Of a DNA stretch of 64,000 nt, positions 33,743 to 41,752 are shown in pieces (the stretch's first letter is position 1; each line of letters begins with the position of its first letter). Both the position numbers and the translations under genes were made by a program. This DNA is from Brevibacillus panacihumi (GTDB taxonomy: Bacteria; Bacillota; Bacilli; Brevibacillales; Brevibacillaceae). The stretch lies in NCBI RefSeq assembly GCF_003710985.1, contig NZ_RHHT01000056.1:1-64000 (forward strand), read 5' to 3'. The notes beneath the pieces are model-generated. The model ran no database searches, was not told the origin of the DNA, and saw nothing but the letters and a program-made list of their open reading frames with translations.

Positions 33743-34606
33743 ATGAAATCAGAAGTCATAAGGATCCTGCAAGATTTGAATTTTACCGAATACGAAGCCA
33801 AAGCATACCTGGCGCTTCTGGATAAATCTCCTTTAACGGGATATGCCATATCATTGAACTCGGGTGTGCCACGTTCGAAAATATATGAGGTGTTAAACGG
33901 AATGGTGGAGCGCGGTGACATCATGATCAGCCACGAAGATCCTTCGTTATATACGCCACTTCAGCCGCAAGAGCTCATCCGATTGAAAAAAAGTAAACTC
34001 GTATCTTCATTAGAGGCTGCCGAAACTGCACTTGCCCACTACTCTTATGTCTCCTTAAATCGGGAAAACATATGGAACATCACCGGATGCGAAGCCATTT
34101 TGAGCCGTACGGCGGAAGCGATCAATCGGGCTACCGGACGTGTTTTACTGGAGATCTGGACAGAAGAAGCCAAGCTGTTGGAATCAGAGCTGAGGATGGC
34201 GGCTGAACGAGGCGTCGAGATTCTGATTGTCGTATATGGAGAATTGCAGTTTGATTTTGCACAAGTGTACCCACATGATTCAAGTGAAGAGATTACGCGG
34301 GAATACGGCGGACGCTGGATTGTGGCTAGCATCGACGACCGGGAAGTGGTCGCAGGCGTCGTCTCTCTTGGAGCGGACAGCCGCGCCGCATGGACCATGC
34401 ACCCGGGTCTCGTCATGCCGATCACCGAGGTAATCATCCATGACTTGTACATTTACGAAATGATGCAGGCACATCGTGAAACACTGGAACAATCATTTGG
34501 TCCCGATCTGATCGAATTGCGGAAGAAGTATAACATCGGGCCGTCTGGCTACAGTATGGCGATGAAGCTAGGATTGGAAAACCCGCTTCAAAACAAAGGG
34601 ATTTGA
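33743..34606 (+). CDS. TrmB-family transcriptional regulator
   Basis: 287 residues. N-terminal winged helix: LQDLNFTEYEAKAYLALLDK, GYAISLNSGVPRSKIYEVLN, YTPLQPQEL. This is followed by the phospholipase-D-like sensor domain (ITGCEAILSRTAEAINRATG, REYGGRWIVASIDDREVVAG). TrmB proteins sense sugars or other small molecules. Start ATG at 33743 behind GGGAGGT. Divergent from the EamA exporter gene, which it probably controls. Confidence 0.85.
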   Translation: MKSEVIRILQDLNFTEYEAKAYLALLDKSPLTGYAISLNSGVPRSKIYEVLNGMVERGDIMISHEDPSLYTPLQPQELIRLKKSKLVSSLEAAETALAHYSYVSLNRENIWNITGCEAILSRTAEAINRATGRVLLEIWTEEAKLLESELRMAAERGVEILIVVYGELQFDFAQVYPHDSSEEITREYGGRWIVASIDDREVVAGVVSLGADSRAAWTMHPGLVMPITEVIIHDLYIYEMMQAHRETLEQSFGPDLIELRKKYNIGPSGYSMAMKLGLENPLQNKGI

Positions 34607-34608
34607 AG

Positions 34609-34647
34609 AAAAGCCGTATCTTCCCTCCATGGGTCGATACGGCTTTT
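34609..34647. terminator. Bidirectional terminator between trmB-like and VOC genes
   Basis: AAAAGCCGTATC/GATACGGCTTTT perfect 12-base arms. Confidence 0.8.
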
Positions 34648-34654
34648 ACGATGT

Positions 34655-35086
34655 TTATTCTGCTTTATTGCTTTCTGTATAGATTTGAAACGTAACGCCG
34701 AACTTGTCCCTTACATTTCCAAATGCCGGGCTGAAAAAGGTTTCCTGCAGCGGCATGTTGACCTTGCCGTCTTGTTGCAAGGCGTCGTAAAGCTTCTTCG
34801 CCTGTTCCGCATCGTTCACCTGGATACAAATGGTTACATGGTTCCCTGCTTGAATGGGCTGCCCTGGGAAAGCATCGGAGAACATGAGTTCTGACTCGCC
34901 TACTTTTAGCATAGCATGAGCGATGCGATTTTTGGCTTCTTCCGGCAAAGGAAAATCCGGATTTTCCGGCATATCGCCAAATGCTTGCAGGGAAAGAATC
35001 TGGGCATCCAACGCTTTTTCATAGAAATCGATCGCTTCTCGGGCATTCCCGTCCATGACGAGATAAGGTATCAAACGCAAGCTCAT
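34655..35086 (-). CDS. VOC-family protein, PhnB-like
   Basis: 143 residues. MSLRLIPYLVMDGNAREAID start, FYEKALDAQILSL, HAMLKVGESELMFSDAFPG and GNVRDKFGVTFQI are the DUF1338/PhnB-type glyoxalase-fold blocks. Metal ligands of true glyoxalases are not all visible. Function unknown in most members. Confidence 0.87.
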   Translation of the reverse strand: MSLRLIPYLVMDGNAREAIDFYEKALDAQILSLQAFGDMPENPDFPLPEEAKNRIAHAMLKVGESELMFSDAFPGQPIQAGNHVTICIQVNDAEQAKKLYDALQQDGKVNMPLQETFFSPAFGNVRDKFGVTFQIYTESNKAE

Positions 35087-35179
35087 GTATAAACAGCCCT
35101 TTCTTTGCTTTGTTTTGTGAATCTCACACTCCTATTATAGGATTCAAACACAGTGGAGATTTCTTTCAGATTGCTCTGA

Positions 35180-35791
35180 TCAATATTTTTTGCGGAAATA
35201 ACGCGTAAGCTTCATGATCAGCAAGACGACGATCACGATCGCAATCCCGATGCCGAAACCCTTCAAATAGCGTTCCACCATTTCAAGCATGTATTGCCAT
35301 TGCTCGCCAAAAAAATAACCGATTCCGAAAAAGACAGCCACCCAGATCGCCAGGCCAGTATAGGCGTAGAGCAACACATTGCGAAAAGGAACGCGAATAA
35401 TGCCCATGAAGTACCCGATGAACTGTCTGATGCCAGGAACAAAAAAACCGACGAACAGAAGCTTGTCTCCATACTTGTCATAATAGCGGCGCGTATTCTC
35501 CAAATGAGCAGGTTTGATAAACAGCCACTTTCCATAACGGGCGATCAGCGGTTGCCCCAATCGATAGCCCAAAAAATAGGTGATGGTAAACCCGACGGTA
35601 GCCCCGATATAAGCCGCCAGGATCGCGCTCCCGCCGTGAAGGACGCCTTTATAAGAGAGAAAACCCGTATAAGTCAGGGTGCTGTTCCCAGGGGGGATGG
35701 GCAAAGCGATAAAATCAAGCGGCAATCCGATCAACAGAACAAGATAGCCGTACTGGGCAAACAAGCGTTCAACAATCTCAATCAATTGCAT
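35180..35791 (-). CDS. DedA-family membrane protein
   Basis: 203 residues. QYGYLVLLIGLPLDFIALPI with PPGN (normally PxPGE), AAYIGATVGFTITYFLGYRLG, RYGKWLF and FVGFFVPGIRQFIGYFMGI: the DedA/VTT core including the G(x)FxPxxR motif. Members scramble or flip undecaprenyl phosphate or phospholipids. ATG at 35791 follows AGGAG by seven bases. No terminator seen before the next gene. Confidence 0.9.
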   Translation of the reverse strand: MQLIEIVERLFAQYGYLVLLIGLPLDFIALPIPPGNSTLTYTGFLSYKGVLHGGSAILAAYIGATVGFTITYFLGYRLGQPLIARYGKWLFIKPAHLENTRRYYDKYGDKLLFVGFFVPGIRQFIGYFMGIIRVPFRNVLLYAYTGLAIWVAVFFGIGYFFGEQWQYMLEMVERYLKGFGIGIAIVIVVLLIMKLTRYFRKKY

Positions 35792-35931
35792 GGACAAGCT
35801 CCTCGTGAAATCCTTAGTGGAATGGTAACATGTTCGCGAGCCAGTTGAATACTTCCTCTATCCTGGCACCAAACAGATCCTACTCCTTTTACGTACACTG
35901 TGCAAATTGGTTACAAGCGAGGAGCTTGCTG

Positions 35932-36315
35932 CTAACCTTTGGTTTCCCTCTCTTGCTTGACGATTTTGGGTACCCGATCGACTATTCCTTCCGCGTCCTG
36001 ATTTTCCATGTAATGAGCGAGGGCAGCCAGCTTGTTGTCCCAGAACTGTTCATAGTACGCGAGCCACTGCTTTAACTCCTGCAGGGGTTCCGGCTGCATG
36101 CGATACCGGGTCTCCCTCCCGACCTTCCTCTCCTGGACCAGCCCAGCCTCCGCTAAAATTCGCAAATGCTTCGAGACAGCCGTACGACTGATCGGAAAAT
36201 GGCCGCTGATAACGGTGACAGGCATCTCCTGCTCGACCAATAGCTGCAGGAGTCTGCGGCGCGTCGGATCGGCGATAGCTTGAAAAACATCGTACTTGGG
36301 CGCAGATGAAGCCAT
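35932..36315 (-). CDS. ArsR-family repressor
   Basis: 127 residues. Winged helix: YDVFQAIADPTRRRLLQLLV, PVTVISGHFPISRTAVSKHL, RILAEAGLVQERKVGRETRY. No cysteine pair for metal sensing, as in the non-metal ArsR group that accompanies AHSA1/SRPBCC proteins. Start ATG at 36315 lies one base after the stop of the SRPBCC gene with GGAG inside the latter, so both are co-translated. Twin operators upstream suggest autorepression. Confidence 0.9.
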   Translation of the reverse strand: MASSAPKYDVFQAIADPTRRRLLQLLVEQEMPVTVISGHFPISRTAVSKHLRILAEAGLVQERKVGRETRYRMQPEPLQELKQWLAYYEQFWDNKLAALAHYMENQDAEGIVDRVPKIVKQERETKG

Positions 36316-36316
36316 T

Positions 36317-36748
36317 TTATTTCTCCACGTATGTGCCCAGCACTTGGATGAGTTTTTCCCAGCCACTGTCCATGTTTTTGCGGATTTGCGAATGGGGAGC
36401 TCCAAATTCGGTGACCTGATCAGCACTCCATCCCGAATGGATCAGCGTAAAGACCGTGTACTCTCCCTCTTCCTGCAATTCAAATGTCAGCGTCCAGTCC
36501 TTCCCCCAGCGAAAAGCGAGGCGGTGAGGTGCTTCTACCACCGTCACCTGGCAAGGCGACATCCCGAATTGACCAGCATTTAGATGAAAGGAATGGCCGA
36601 CCTCGGCTACCAGATCATTGGGCATAAACCATGCTGACAGGCCTTCCGACGTCGCAACCGCGTCCCAGACCTTTTGAATCGGCGCATGAAAACGCATCGT
36701 TCTGCGAATATCAGGCAATGTCTCGTGTTGGTTTTCTTTTTCTGTCAT
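36317..36748 (-). CDS. SRPBCC/AHSA1-like protein
   Basis: 143 residues. DIRRTMRFHAPIQKVWDAVA, TSEGLSAWFMPNDL, PHRLAFRWGKDWTLTFELQE, TLIHSGW and SQIRKNMDSGWEKLI are the AHSA1/CalC-type START-fold blocks; the cavity binds hydrophobic ligands. ATG at 36748 has GGAGG at nine bases. Together with the ArsR gene it forms a common but poorly understood two-gene operon. Confidence 0.87.
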   Translation of the reverse strand: MTEKENQHETLPDIRRTMRFHAPIQKVWDAVATSEGLSAWFMPNDLVAEVGHSFHLNAGQFGMSPCQVTVVEAPHRLAFRWGKDWTLTFELQEEGEYTVFTLIHSGWSADQVTEFGAPHSQIRKNMDSGWEKLIQVLGTYVEK

Positions 36749-36762
36749 CTCGATCATCCTCC

Positions 36763-36822
36763 ATTACGAAACCTTTTCGTTTCATATTCGAACCTCATAT
36801 TACGACACCTTTTGGTTTCGTG
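36763..36822. promoter_or_regulatory. Twin operators of the SRPBCC-ArsR operon
   Basis: ATTACGAAACCTTTTCGTTT (36763-36782) and ATTACGACACCTTTTGGTTT (36799-36818), each with an inverted repeat and 36 bases apart from start to start. Candidate ArsR sites over the promoter. Confidence 0.65.
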
Positions 36823-36899
36823 TCAAGCATATCACGGAAAGCGCTGCTAGACTCGTCGCTCCTACTATTCCGCGTGCCTCACAGATTTTATACAAAAAA

Positions 36900-36937
36900 C
36901 CATCTTCACCACAGGTCATGAAACCTGGTGAAGATGG
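36900..36937 (-). terminator. Terminator of the manganese ABC operon
   Basis: CCATCTTCACC/GGTGAAGATGG plus AGGT/ACCT with a two-base bulge; T6 on the minus strand. Confidence 0.8.
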
Positions 36938-36959
36938 CAGACAGTTGGCTTGGTCCTGT

Positions 36960-37841
36960 TTATGGCGAATCCGACGCGGATACGGGACGAATATAGCGTG
37001 ACAGCATGCCATGCTTCGGCGAGCAAAGAAAGCTGAACAGGAACACGAGTCCTGTCGCGAAGGCCATGGAGCCTGAGATGGACGTATCCAGCCAAACGGC
37101 GATCATATAGCCGACGATCGCGGAGATGACGCCGAAGGAGCTGCTCAGAACCAGCATGATGGATAGCCGATCCGTCCAGAGATAAGCGGATGCTGCCGGT
37201 GTAATCAGCATTGCGACCACCATGATTGCCCCTACCGCGTCAAACGCCGCGACTGTGGTGACTGAGACGAGTGACATGAACAGATAGTGCATGAAAACGA
37301 CCGGTATCCCAATGCTCGCGGCCAAACCCGGGTCGAATGAAGTGATTTTCCATTCCTTGTAAAAGGTGAGGATGACCAGCAGCACCACAGCCAACACTAC
37401 AAGCAAAATAAATGTGGCTTCGGGAAACTCGCCAATCCAAGGAAGCTCTATGACATTCCAAGGTACGAAAGTAATTTCCCCCATGAGTGCATGCTGAATA
37501 TCCAAGTGGGCATTCCCAACCTTGGTCGCGATCAGGATCACACCAATGGCAAACAATGATGTAAACACCACGCCGATCGCAGCTTCCTGCTGAACTCCTC
37601 TCGCGTGAAACCACTGCACCAGAACAGCTGTCAACAATCCTGCCAGAACGGCGCCGATTAACATATGAATGCCGCTCAGCTCCCGCGTGACCAGATATGC
37701 CGTTACAATACCGAGGAGCACGGTATGGCTGATCGCATCTGCCATCATGGCCATGCGCCGCAAGATCAAAAATACACCAATCAACCCGCAGGACAAGCCT
37801 ACCAGGGAAGCGGTGAGCAATATCCAGGCTGTGTAGCTCAT
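36960..37841 (-). CDS. Metal ABC permease (MntD-like)
   Basis: 293 residues, eight to nine spans of the ABC-3 permease family: SCGLIGVFLILRRMAMMADA, ISHTVLLGI, FYKEWKITSFDPGLAASIG, FDAVGAIMVVAMLITPAASA. ATG at 37841 overlaps the upstream permease stop by four bases. A much longer open reading to 38525 in this frame is accidental. Partner of the permease encoded upstream. Confidence 0.9.
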   Translation of the reverse strand: MSYTAWILLTASLVGLSCGLIGVFLILRRMAMMADAISHTVLLGIVTAYLVTRELSGIHMLIGAVLAGLLTAVLVQWFHARGVQQEAAIGVVFTSLFAIGVILIATKVGNAHLDIQHALMGEITFVPWNVIELPWIGEFPEATFILLVVLAVVLLVILTFYKEWKITSFDPGLAASIGIPVVFMHYLFMSLVSVTTVAAFDAVGAIMVVAMLITPAASAYLWTDRLSIMLVLSSSFGVISAIVGYMIAVWLDTSISGSMAFATGLVFLFSFLCSPKHGMLSRYIRPVSASDSP

Positions 37842-38767
37842 CCTACCTCTCCTCCTCTCTGCGGTCCTTTCGCTCCCGATGCCGCCGCATACCGAAGCTC
37901 TCTTTTTTGCAGCCGTATTTGCAACGCTTTTGTCAACAATCCCTTCTCCACTCCAAAAACGAGCGACACGACAAACAGGACCGAAGATGCGAGTACAATA
38001 AACGGACCGGTGGGCCATCTTACCCCCAGCGTGCTGATCAACGTGCCGATCATACCCGAACCGCCGCCGAATATCGCGGACAGAATTACCATCCATTTGA
38101 ACGAATGGGTCCAATACCGCGCGCTGACTGCCGGGATAATCAATAGGGCTGCCATCAAAATGACACCAACCGCCTGAATGCCGATCACAATCACCATGAC
38201 AAGAACAGCGAGATAGATTCCATCCATCAATCGGCGCGATAAGCCAAGCCCGCGCGCAAAGTCGGGATCGAACAGAAATAACTTCCACTCTTTGAAGGCG
38301 AGCGAGACGACAAGGATGACAATAGCCGCAAGCACCAGCATCGTGTATACATCTTTTCGCACCATCGATGCGGCCTGCCCGAAGATAAAGCTGTCCAGGC
38401 CGCTTTGGTTTCCCCCTGCAAAGCGATTGACGATGGTCAGCATCATGATGCCCAATCCAAAAAATACGGATAGAATCATGCCCATTGCGGTATCTTCCTT
38501 GATTCGGCTGGAAGAACGAATCCATTGGATCATCAGTGCCCCGAGCAGAGCGCTAATCGCAGCCCCGCCAATCATGACCGGCATGTTTTTCGTCCCAATC
38601 AGCCAAAATCCAATGACCACGCCGGGCAGGGCCGCATGGGACAATGCATCACTCATGAGACTTTGGCGCTTCCAGTAGGCGAGACATCCGATCATGCCGG
38701 ATGCCATGCCCAGAATCAACGTGCTGAATAACACCCACTGCGCATTTGCAGACAGAAGCATTCCCAT
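37838..38767 (-). CDS. Metal ABC permease (MntC-like)
   Basis: 309 residues, same ABC-3 family: GMIGCLAYWKRQSLMSDALS, HAALPGVVIGFWL, FKEWKLFLFDPDFARGLGLS, IQAVGVILMAALLIIPAVSA. A basic C-terminal tail (LQIRLQKRELRYAA) follows. It starts two bases after the ATPase gene. The presence of two permease genes with one ATPase is the Bacillus mntABCD layout. Confidence 0.9.
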   Translation of the reverse strand: MGMLLSANAQWVLFSTLILGMASGMIGCLAYWKRQSLMSDALSHAALPGVVIGFWLIGTKNMPVMIGGAAISALLGALMIQWIRSSSRIKEDTAMGMILSVFFGLGIMMLTIVNRFAGGNQSGLDSFIFGQAASMVRKDVYTMLVLAAIVILVVSLAFKEWKLFLFDPDFARGLGLSRRLMDGIYLAVLVMVIVIGIQAVGVILMAALLIIPAVSARYWTHSFKWMVILSAIFGGGSGMIGTLISTLGVRWPTGPFIVLASSVLFVVSLVFGVEKGLLTKALQIRLQKRELRYAAASGAKGPQRGGEVG

Positions 38768-38769
38768 CT

Positions 38770-39498
38770 CTACGCCTCCTTCATCCAGCGAAGCGTCCCG
38801 CCATAAGCGTGGTACACATTGTCCTTCGTGAATACCTCTTTTGTCTTGCCGTGTGCGACAACGGTTCTATTCAAAAGCAGGACATGATCGAAATAATCCT
38901 CTACCGTCTGTAAATCATGGTGGACAACCATGACGGTTTTGCCTTTGTTTTTCAATTCCTTCAACGTCGTCATGATGGCGTGCTCGGTGGCTGCATCGAC
39001 CCCGGCCAGCGGTTCATCCATGAAGTACAGATCCGCGTCCTGGACCAATGCCCGCGCGAGAAACACACGCTGCTGCTGACCGCCGGAGAGCTGGCTGATC
39101 TGTCTCGATGCATAATCGGCCATCCCCATCTGCTCCAGGGAAGCCAGCGCTTTTTCCCGATGACTCCGGGTAGGCCATTTCAGCCAGCCAACCTGTCCAT
39201 ACAAGCCCATCATCACAACATCAAGCGCGTTGGTCGGAAAATCCCAGTCTACAGATCCGCGCTGCGGTACATAGCCGATTCGTTTTTTCATCTTGCTGTG
39301 CGTCGATCCGAAGAAAGAGACGGAACCGGACAGCTTCGGGTGTAGCTCGAGCATGACCTTTAACAACGTCGATTTTCCCGCGCCGTTGGGACCGACGATG
39401 CTCGTCAGCGATCCTGCCTGCACCTGGAAGCTGACGTCATGCAAAACCTTGTTTTTCCGATATGAAGCAGTCAAATCCGCTACCTCCAGAACACTCAT
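38770..39498 (-). CDS. Metal ABC transporter ATPase (MntB-like)
   Basis: 242 residues. Walker A GPNGAGKSTL, FFGSTHSKMKKRIGYVPQRG (Q-loop region typical of Mn/Zn ATPases), LSGGQQQRVFLARAL, Walker B LYFMDEPLAGVD, VVHHDL. Start ATG at 39498 behind GAGAGGA; the frame is open 18 codons farther. Confidence 0.92.
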   Translation of the reverse strand: MSVLEVADLTASYRKNKVLHDVSFQVQAGSLTSIVGPNGAGKSTLLKVMLELHPKLSGSVSFFGSTHSKMKKRIGYVPQRGSVDWDFPTNALDVVMMGLYGQVGWLKWPTRSHREKALASLEQMGMADYASRQISQLSGGQQQRVFLARALVQDADLYFMDEPLAGVDAATEHAIMTTLKELKNKGKTVMVVHHDLQTVEDYFDHVLLLNRTVVAHGKTKEVFTKDNVYHAYGGTLRWMKEA

Positions 39499-39582
39499 GC
39501 TACTCGTCCTCTCCATTCGAGCGTTTTCATCATTCGCGCTCGCGTGATACAACCTATCATTCTCAATTCAAAAGGTGCCCGC

Positions 39583-40542
39583 CTATTGATTCAAGGCATG
39601 GAAGATCGTCTCGACATTATGGCGGTACATCCCGATGTAGGTACCCTCCGGAGTGCCGGCGTCACCCATGGCATCGGAGAATAGCTCTCCCCCGAGCCTG
39701 ACTTCCAGCCCTGCGCTTCCTGCCCCTTCGATTACGGCTTTAATCGAATTTTGATTGATGCTGCTCTCCACGAAAACGGCAGGAATCTTGTGCGCCAACA
39801 ACAGCTCAATGGTAGATTGGATGTCGGAGATCCCGATCTCATCCTCCGTGCTCAATCCTTGCAGACCGACTACCTTCATCTCATGCAGCCTGCCGAAGTA
39901 GCCAAATGCATCATGCGCTGTCACGAGAACTCGTTTTTCCTGAGGAATTTGCTTGAGCTTTTCCTGTGATTCGACCTTGAGGGCGTCCAGTTCTGAAAAG
40001 TATTTTTCTTTATTGCCTTCAAAATATTCGGCATGCTCGGGGGCAAGCTTTTTCAATTCTTCGGTGGCTGTCGCAAGCGCAATCTTCCACAGATCAATAT
40101 CGAACCATACGTGGGGATCTAACTGACCCTCCTCATCGCTGAGCAGTTTTTCTTTCGGGATCGCCTCCGCAATGGCTGATACCGGTTTGGATTTGCCGAT
40201 TTGTCCAAAAATGTCTATCATGTTTCCTTCCAGATGAATGCCGCTGTACAATACCAAATCAGCACTCTCGAGTTTTTTGATATCCCCCTGCGTGGCATTA
40301 TACAAATGCGGGTCTACCCCAGGACCCATCAAACTGGTTACCTGTACTTTGTCCCCTCCGATGACCGCGACGGGCTCTGCAATCTGTCCAATGGTCGTTA
40401 CAACGGTGATCGTCTCTTTCTTCTCTGAAGTCTCCGTACTGTTTGGCGTATAAGTCGCTCCGCAACCTGTCAAAAACAATGACAAGGCGAACACACTTAC
40501 TCCGACCTTACGTATGGCTGCTATCATACCTCGATTTCCCAC
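39583..40542 (-). CDS. Manganese-type ABC binding lipoprotein (MntA-like)
   Basis: 319 residues. Lipobox SLFLTGC; TroA-like cluster A-I fold. Metal ligands: His in GPGVDPHLYNAT, His in DPHVWFD, a C-terminal Asp in LFSDAMGD and Glu in AVFVESSINQN. There is no His-rich loop, which favours manganese over zinc. TYIGMYRHNVETI near the end is typical of MntA. I take GTG at 40542, with AGGAGG about eight bases upstream; an ATG five codons later has its site too close. First gene of the operon and preceded by two MntR-like boxes. Confidence 0.88.
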   Translation of the reverse strand: MGNRGMIAAIRKVGVSVFALSLFLTGCGATYTPNSTETSEKKETITVVTTIGQIAEPVAVIGGDKVQVTSLMGPGVDPHLYNATQGDIKKLESADLVLYSGIHLEGNMIDIFGQIGKSKPVSAIAEAIPKEKLLSDEEGQLDPHVWFDIDLWKIALATATEELKKLAPEHAEYFEGNKEKYFSELDALKVESQEKLKQIPQEKRVLVTAHDAFGYFGRLHEMKVVGLQGLSTEDEIGISDIQSTIELLLAHKIPAVFVESSINQNSIKAVIEGAGSAGLEVRLGGELFSDAMGDAGTPEGTYIGMYRHNVETIFHALNQ

Positions 40543-40580
40543 ACTCTTCTCCTCCTGAAAATATGCTCGTTCACAAAAAT

Positions 40581-40642
40581 GTTTCCTTAAGGCAAATTTT
40601 ATTGCTATATACAAAATATATTCCTCAGGCTAAATTTGTCAA
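40581..40642 (-). promoter_or_regulatory. Two MntR/DtxR-like boxes and promoter of the manganese operon
   Basis: Minus strand TTGACA (40642-40637) is followed by box 1 AAATTTAGCCTGAGGAA in the spacer and an AT-rich -10 (ATATTT or TATTTT). Box 2, AAATTTGCCTTAAGGAAAC, lies at 40600-40581. Both match the TTTGCNTNAGGAAA-like pattern of MntR sites as I remember it. Confidence 0.6.
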
Positions 40643-40696
40643 GATTTTTCCTGTGACAAAATTTCCGGCCTGTCCGAAATGCTCTTGAGACAAAAA

Positions 40697-40734
40697 AAGA
40701 AGCATCATCTCCATCGATGTGGAAATGATGCTTC
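40697..40734 (-). terminator. Terminator of the YqaA-like gene
   Basis: AGAAGCATCAT/ATGATGCTTCT eleven-base arms, T7 on the minus strand. Confidence 0.8.
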
Positions 40735-40750
40735 TCGCTTCCAACACGGC

Positions 40751-41344
40751 TTACCCATTGCTGGAATCTGTCTCATTTTCTTTTTGTTTCTTGTCTTTTC
40801 TGCGTTTAAACCAGATCACCAATGCCAGCAAAGGAATGGCTGCAAGGAAGATGTAGAGGGATACATCCTTCGCCATATGTGCAGCGGCTCTGCCATACAG
40901 GTAAAACAGGATGCCGACCGCATAGAATTTGACTGCTCTCCCAATAGCCGCATAAGCAATCAGTCTCCATAACGGAAAGTGCAAGCACCCGGAGAGAATC
41001 GTAAATACCTTGAACGGAATAGGCGTAAAGGAACCGACCAGAATCGCCATTTCCCCGTTTTTCTGAAACATGTTGGTCGCGGAATCAACCCAGGATTTTT
41101 TCAGGATTTTATTTAAGAATTTGTCCCCGGCAAATTTCCCGATCATGTAACCAAACGGCGTACCCAGAAGACAGGCGATGTATCCGACGGTAGCAAGCCA
41201 TATTGCTGAAGACGGATCGAGGATGCTGAGTGATACCTGCAAAACAAAAGCGGGTATGGGGAAGATGACCGCATCTATAAACGAGTGGATAAACAACCCC
41301 CAGGGTCCTAATTCTTTGAGCAATTCGACTAGATTATGAAGCAT
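40751..41344 (-). CDS. YqaA/VTT-domain membrane protein
   Basis: 197 residues. GPWGLFIHSFIDAVIFPIPA, GTPFGYMIGKFAGDKFLNKI, GSFTPIPFKVFTILSGCL are the blocks of the YqaA branch of the DedA superfamily, followed by a Lys-rich tail (FKRRKDKKQKENETD). Start ATG at 41344 behind AGGAG. A second DedA-type protein of the window is at 35180; the two are only distantly related. Confidence 0.87.
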   Translation of the reverse strand: MLHNLVELLKELGPWGLFIHSFIDAVIFPIPAFVLQVSLSILDPSSAIWLATVGYIACLLGTPFGYMIGKFAGDKFLNKILKKSWVDSATNMFQKNGEMAILVGSFTPIPFKVFTILSGCLHFPLWRLIAYAAIGRAVKFYAVGILFYLYGRAAAHMAKDVSLYIFLAAIPLLALVIWFKRRKDKKQKENETDSSNG

Positions 41345-41752
41345 TGCACAACTCCTATCCTCGGCAAACCCCTGGGTCAACAATGCCTTTTTCTCTGGAT
41401 TTTATAGAAAATTCAACTCGTTCTACCTCATCTTCCTCCATGAAGCTTGTAACATGTGACCCAGTGAAACAAACGTCATCATGAAAGAGATGGCCCTATC
41501 CATACTTGCAGAGCACAGATTTCGACGTTGCCGGACAGCGTATTGGGCAATGGAAGATTCGAGTACAAAATACCCTATACGGATATTATAAAAAAGTTAA
41601 CGTGAGAAAGCTATCCTAGCAGACATAAAATTCGTCAAATTCAGCTAAAAATAGCAAATGGGTCTCCCTTTTAAATCAAAGCTATCGTTTTCTCACTGCT
41701 GCTCTCTTTTATTATGCACTGTTTAGACATGCTATACAAGTACAGAGAATGT
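41345..41752. other. Intergenic region without a recognised gene
   Basis: About 400 AT-rich bases upstream of the YqaA-like gene and downstream of the GGDEF-EAL gene. It holds a weak long-range inverted repeat (GTGAGAAA at 41602, TTTCTCAC at 41689). A 37-codon frame from 41481 has no ribosome site. No terminator of the usual shape is visible after 41753. Confidence 0.4.

Noticed and set aside
36960-38525. 521-aa version of the MntD-like permease
   Set aside because: The first 227 or so residues are the MntC-like gene read out of frame; the true ATG at 37841 has the four-base overlap usual for this operon.
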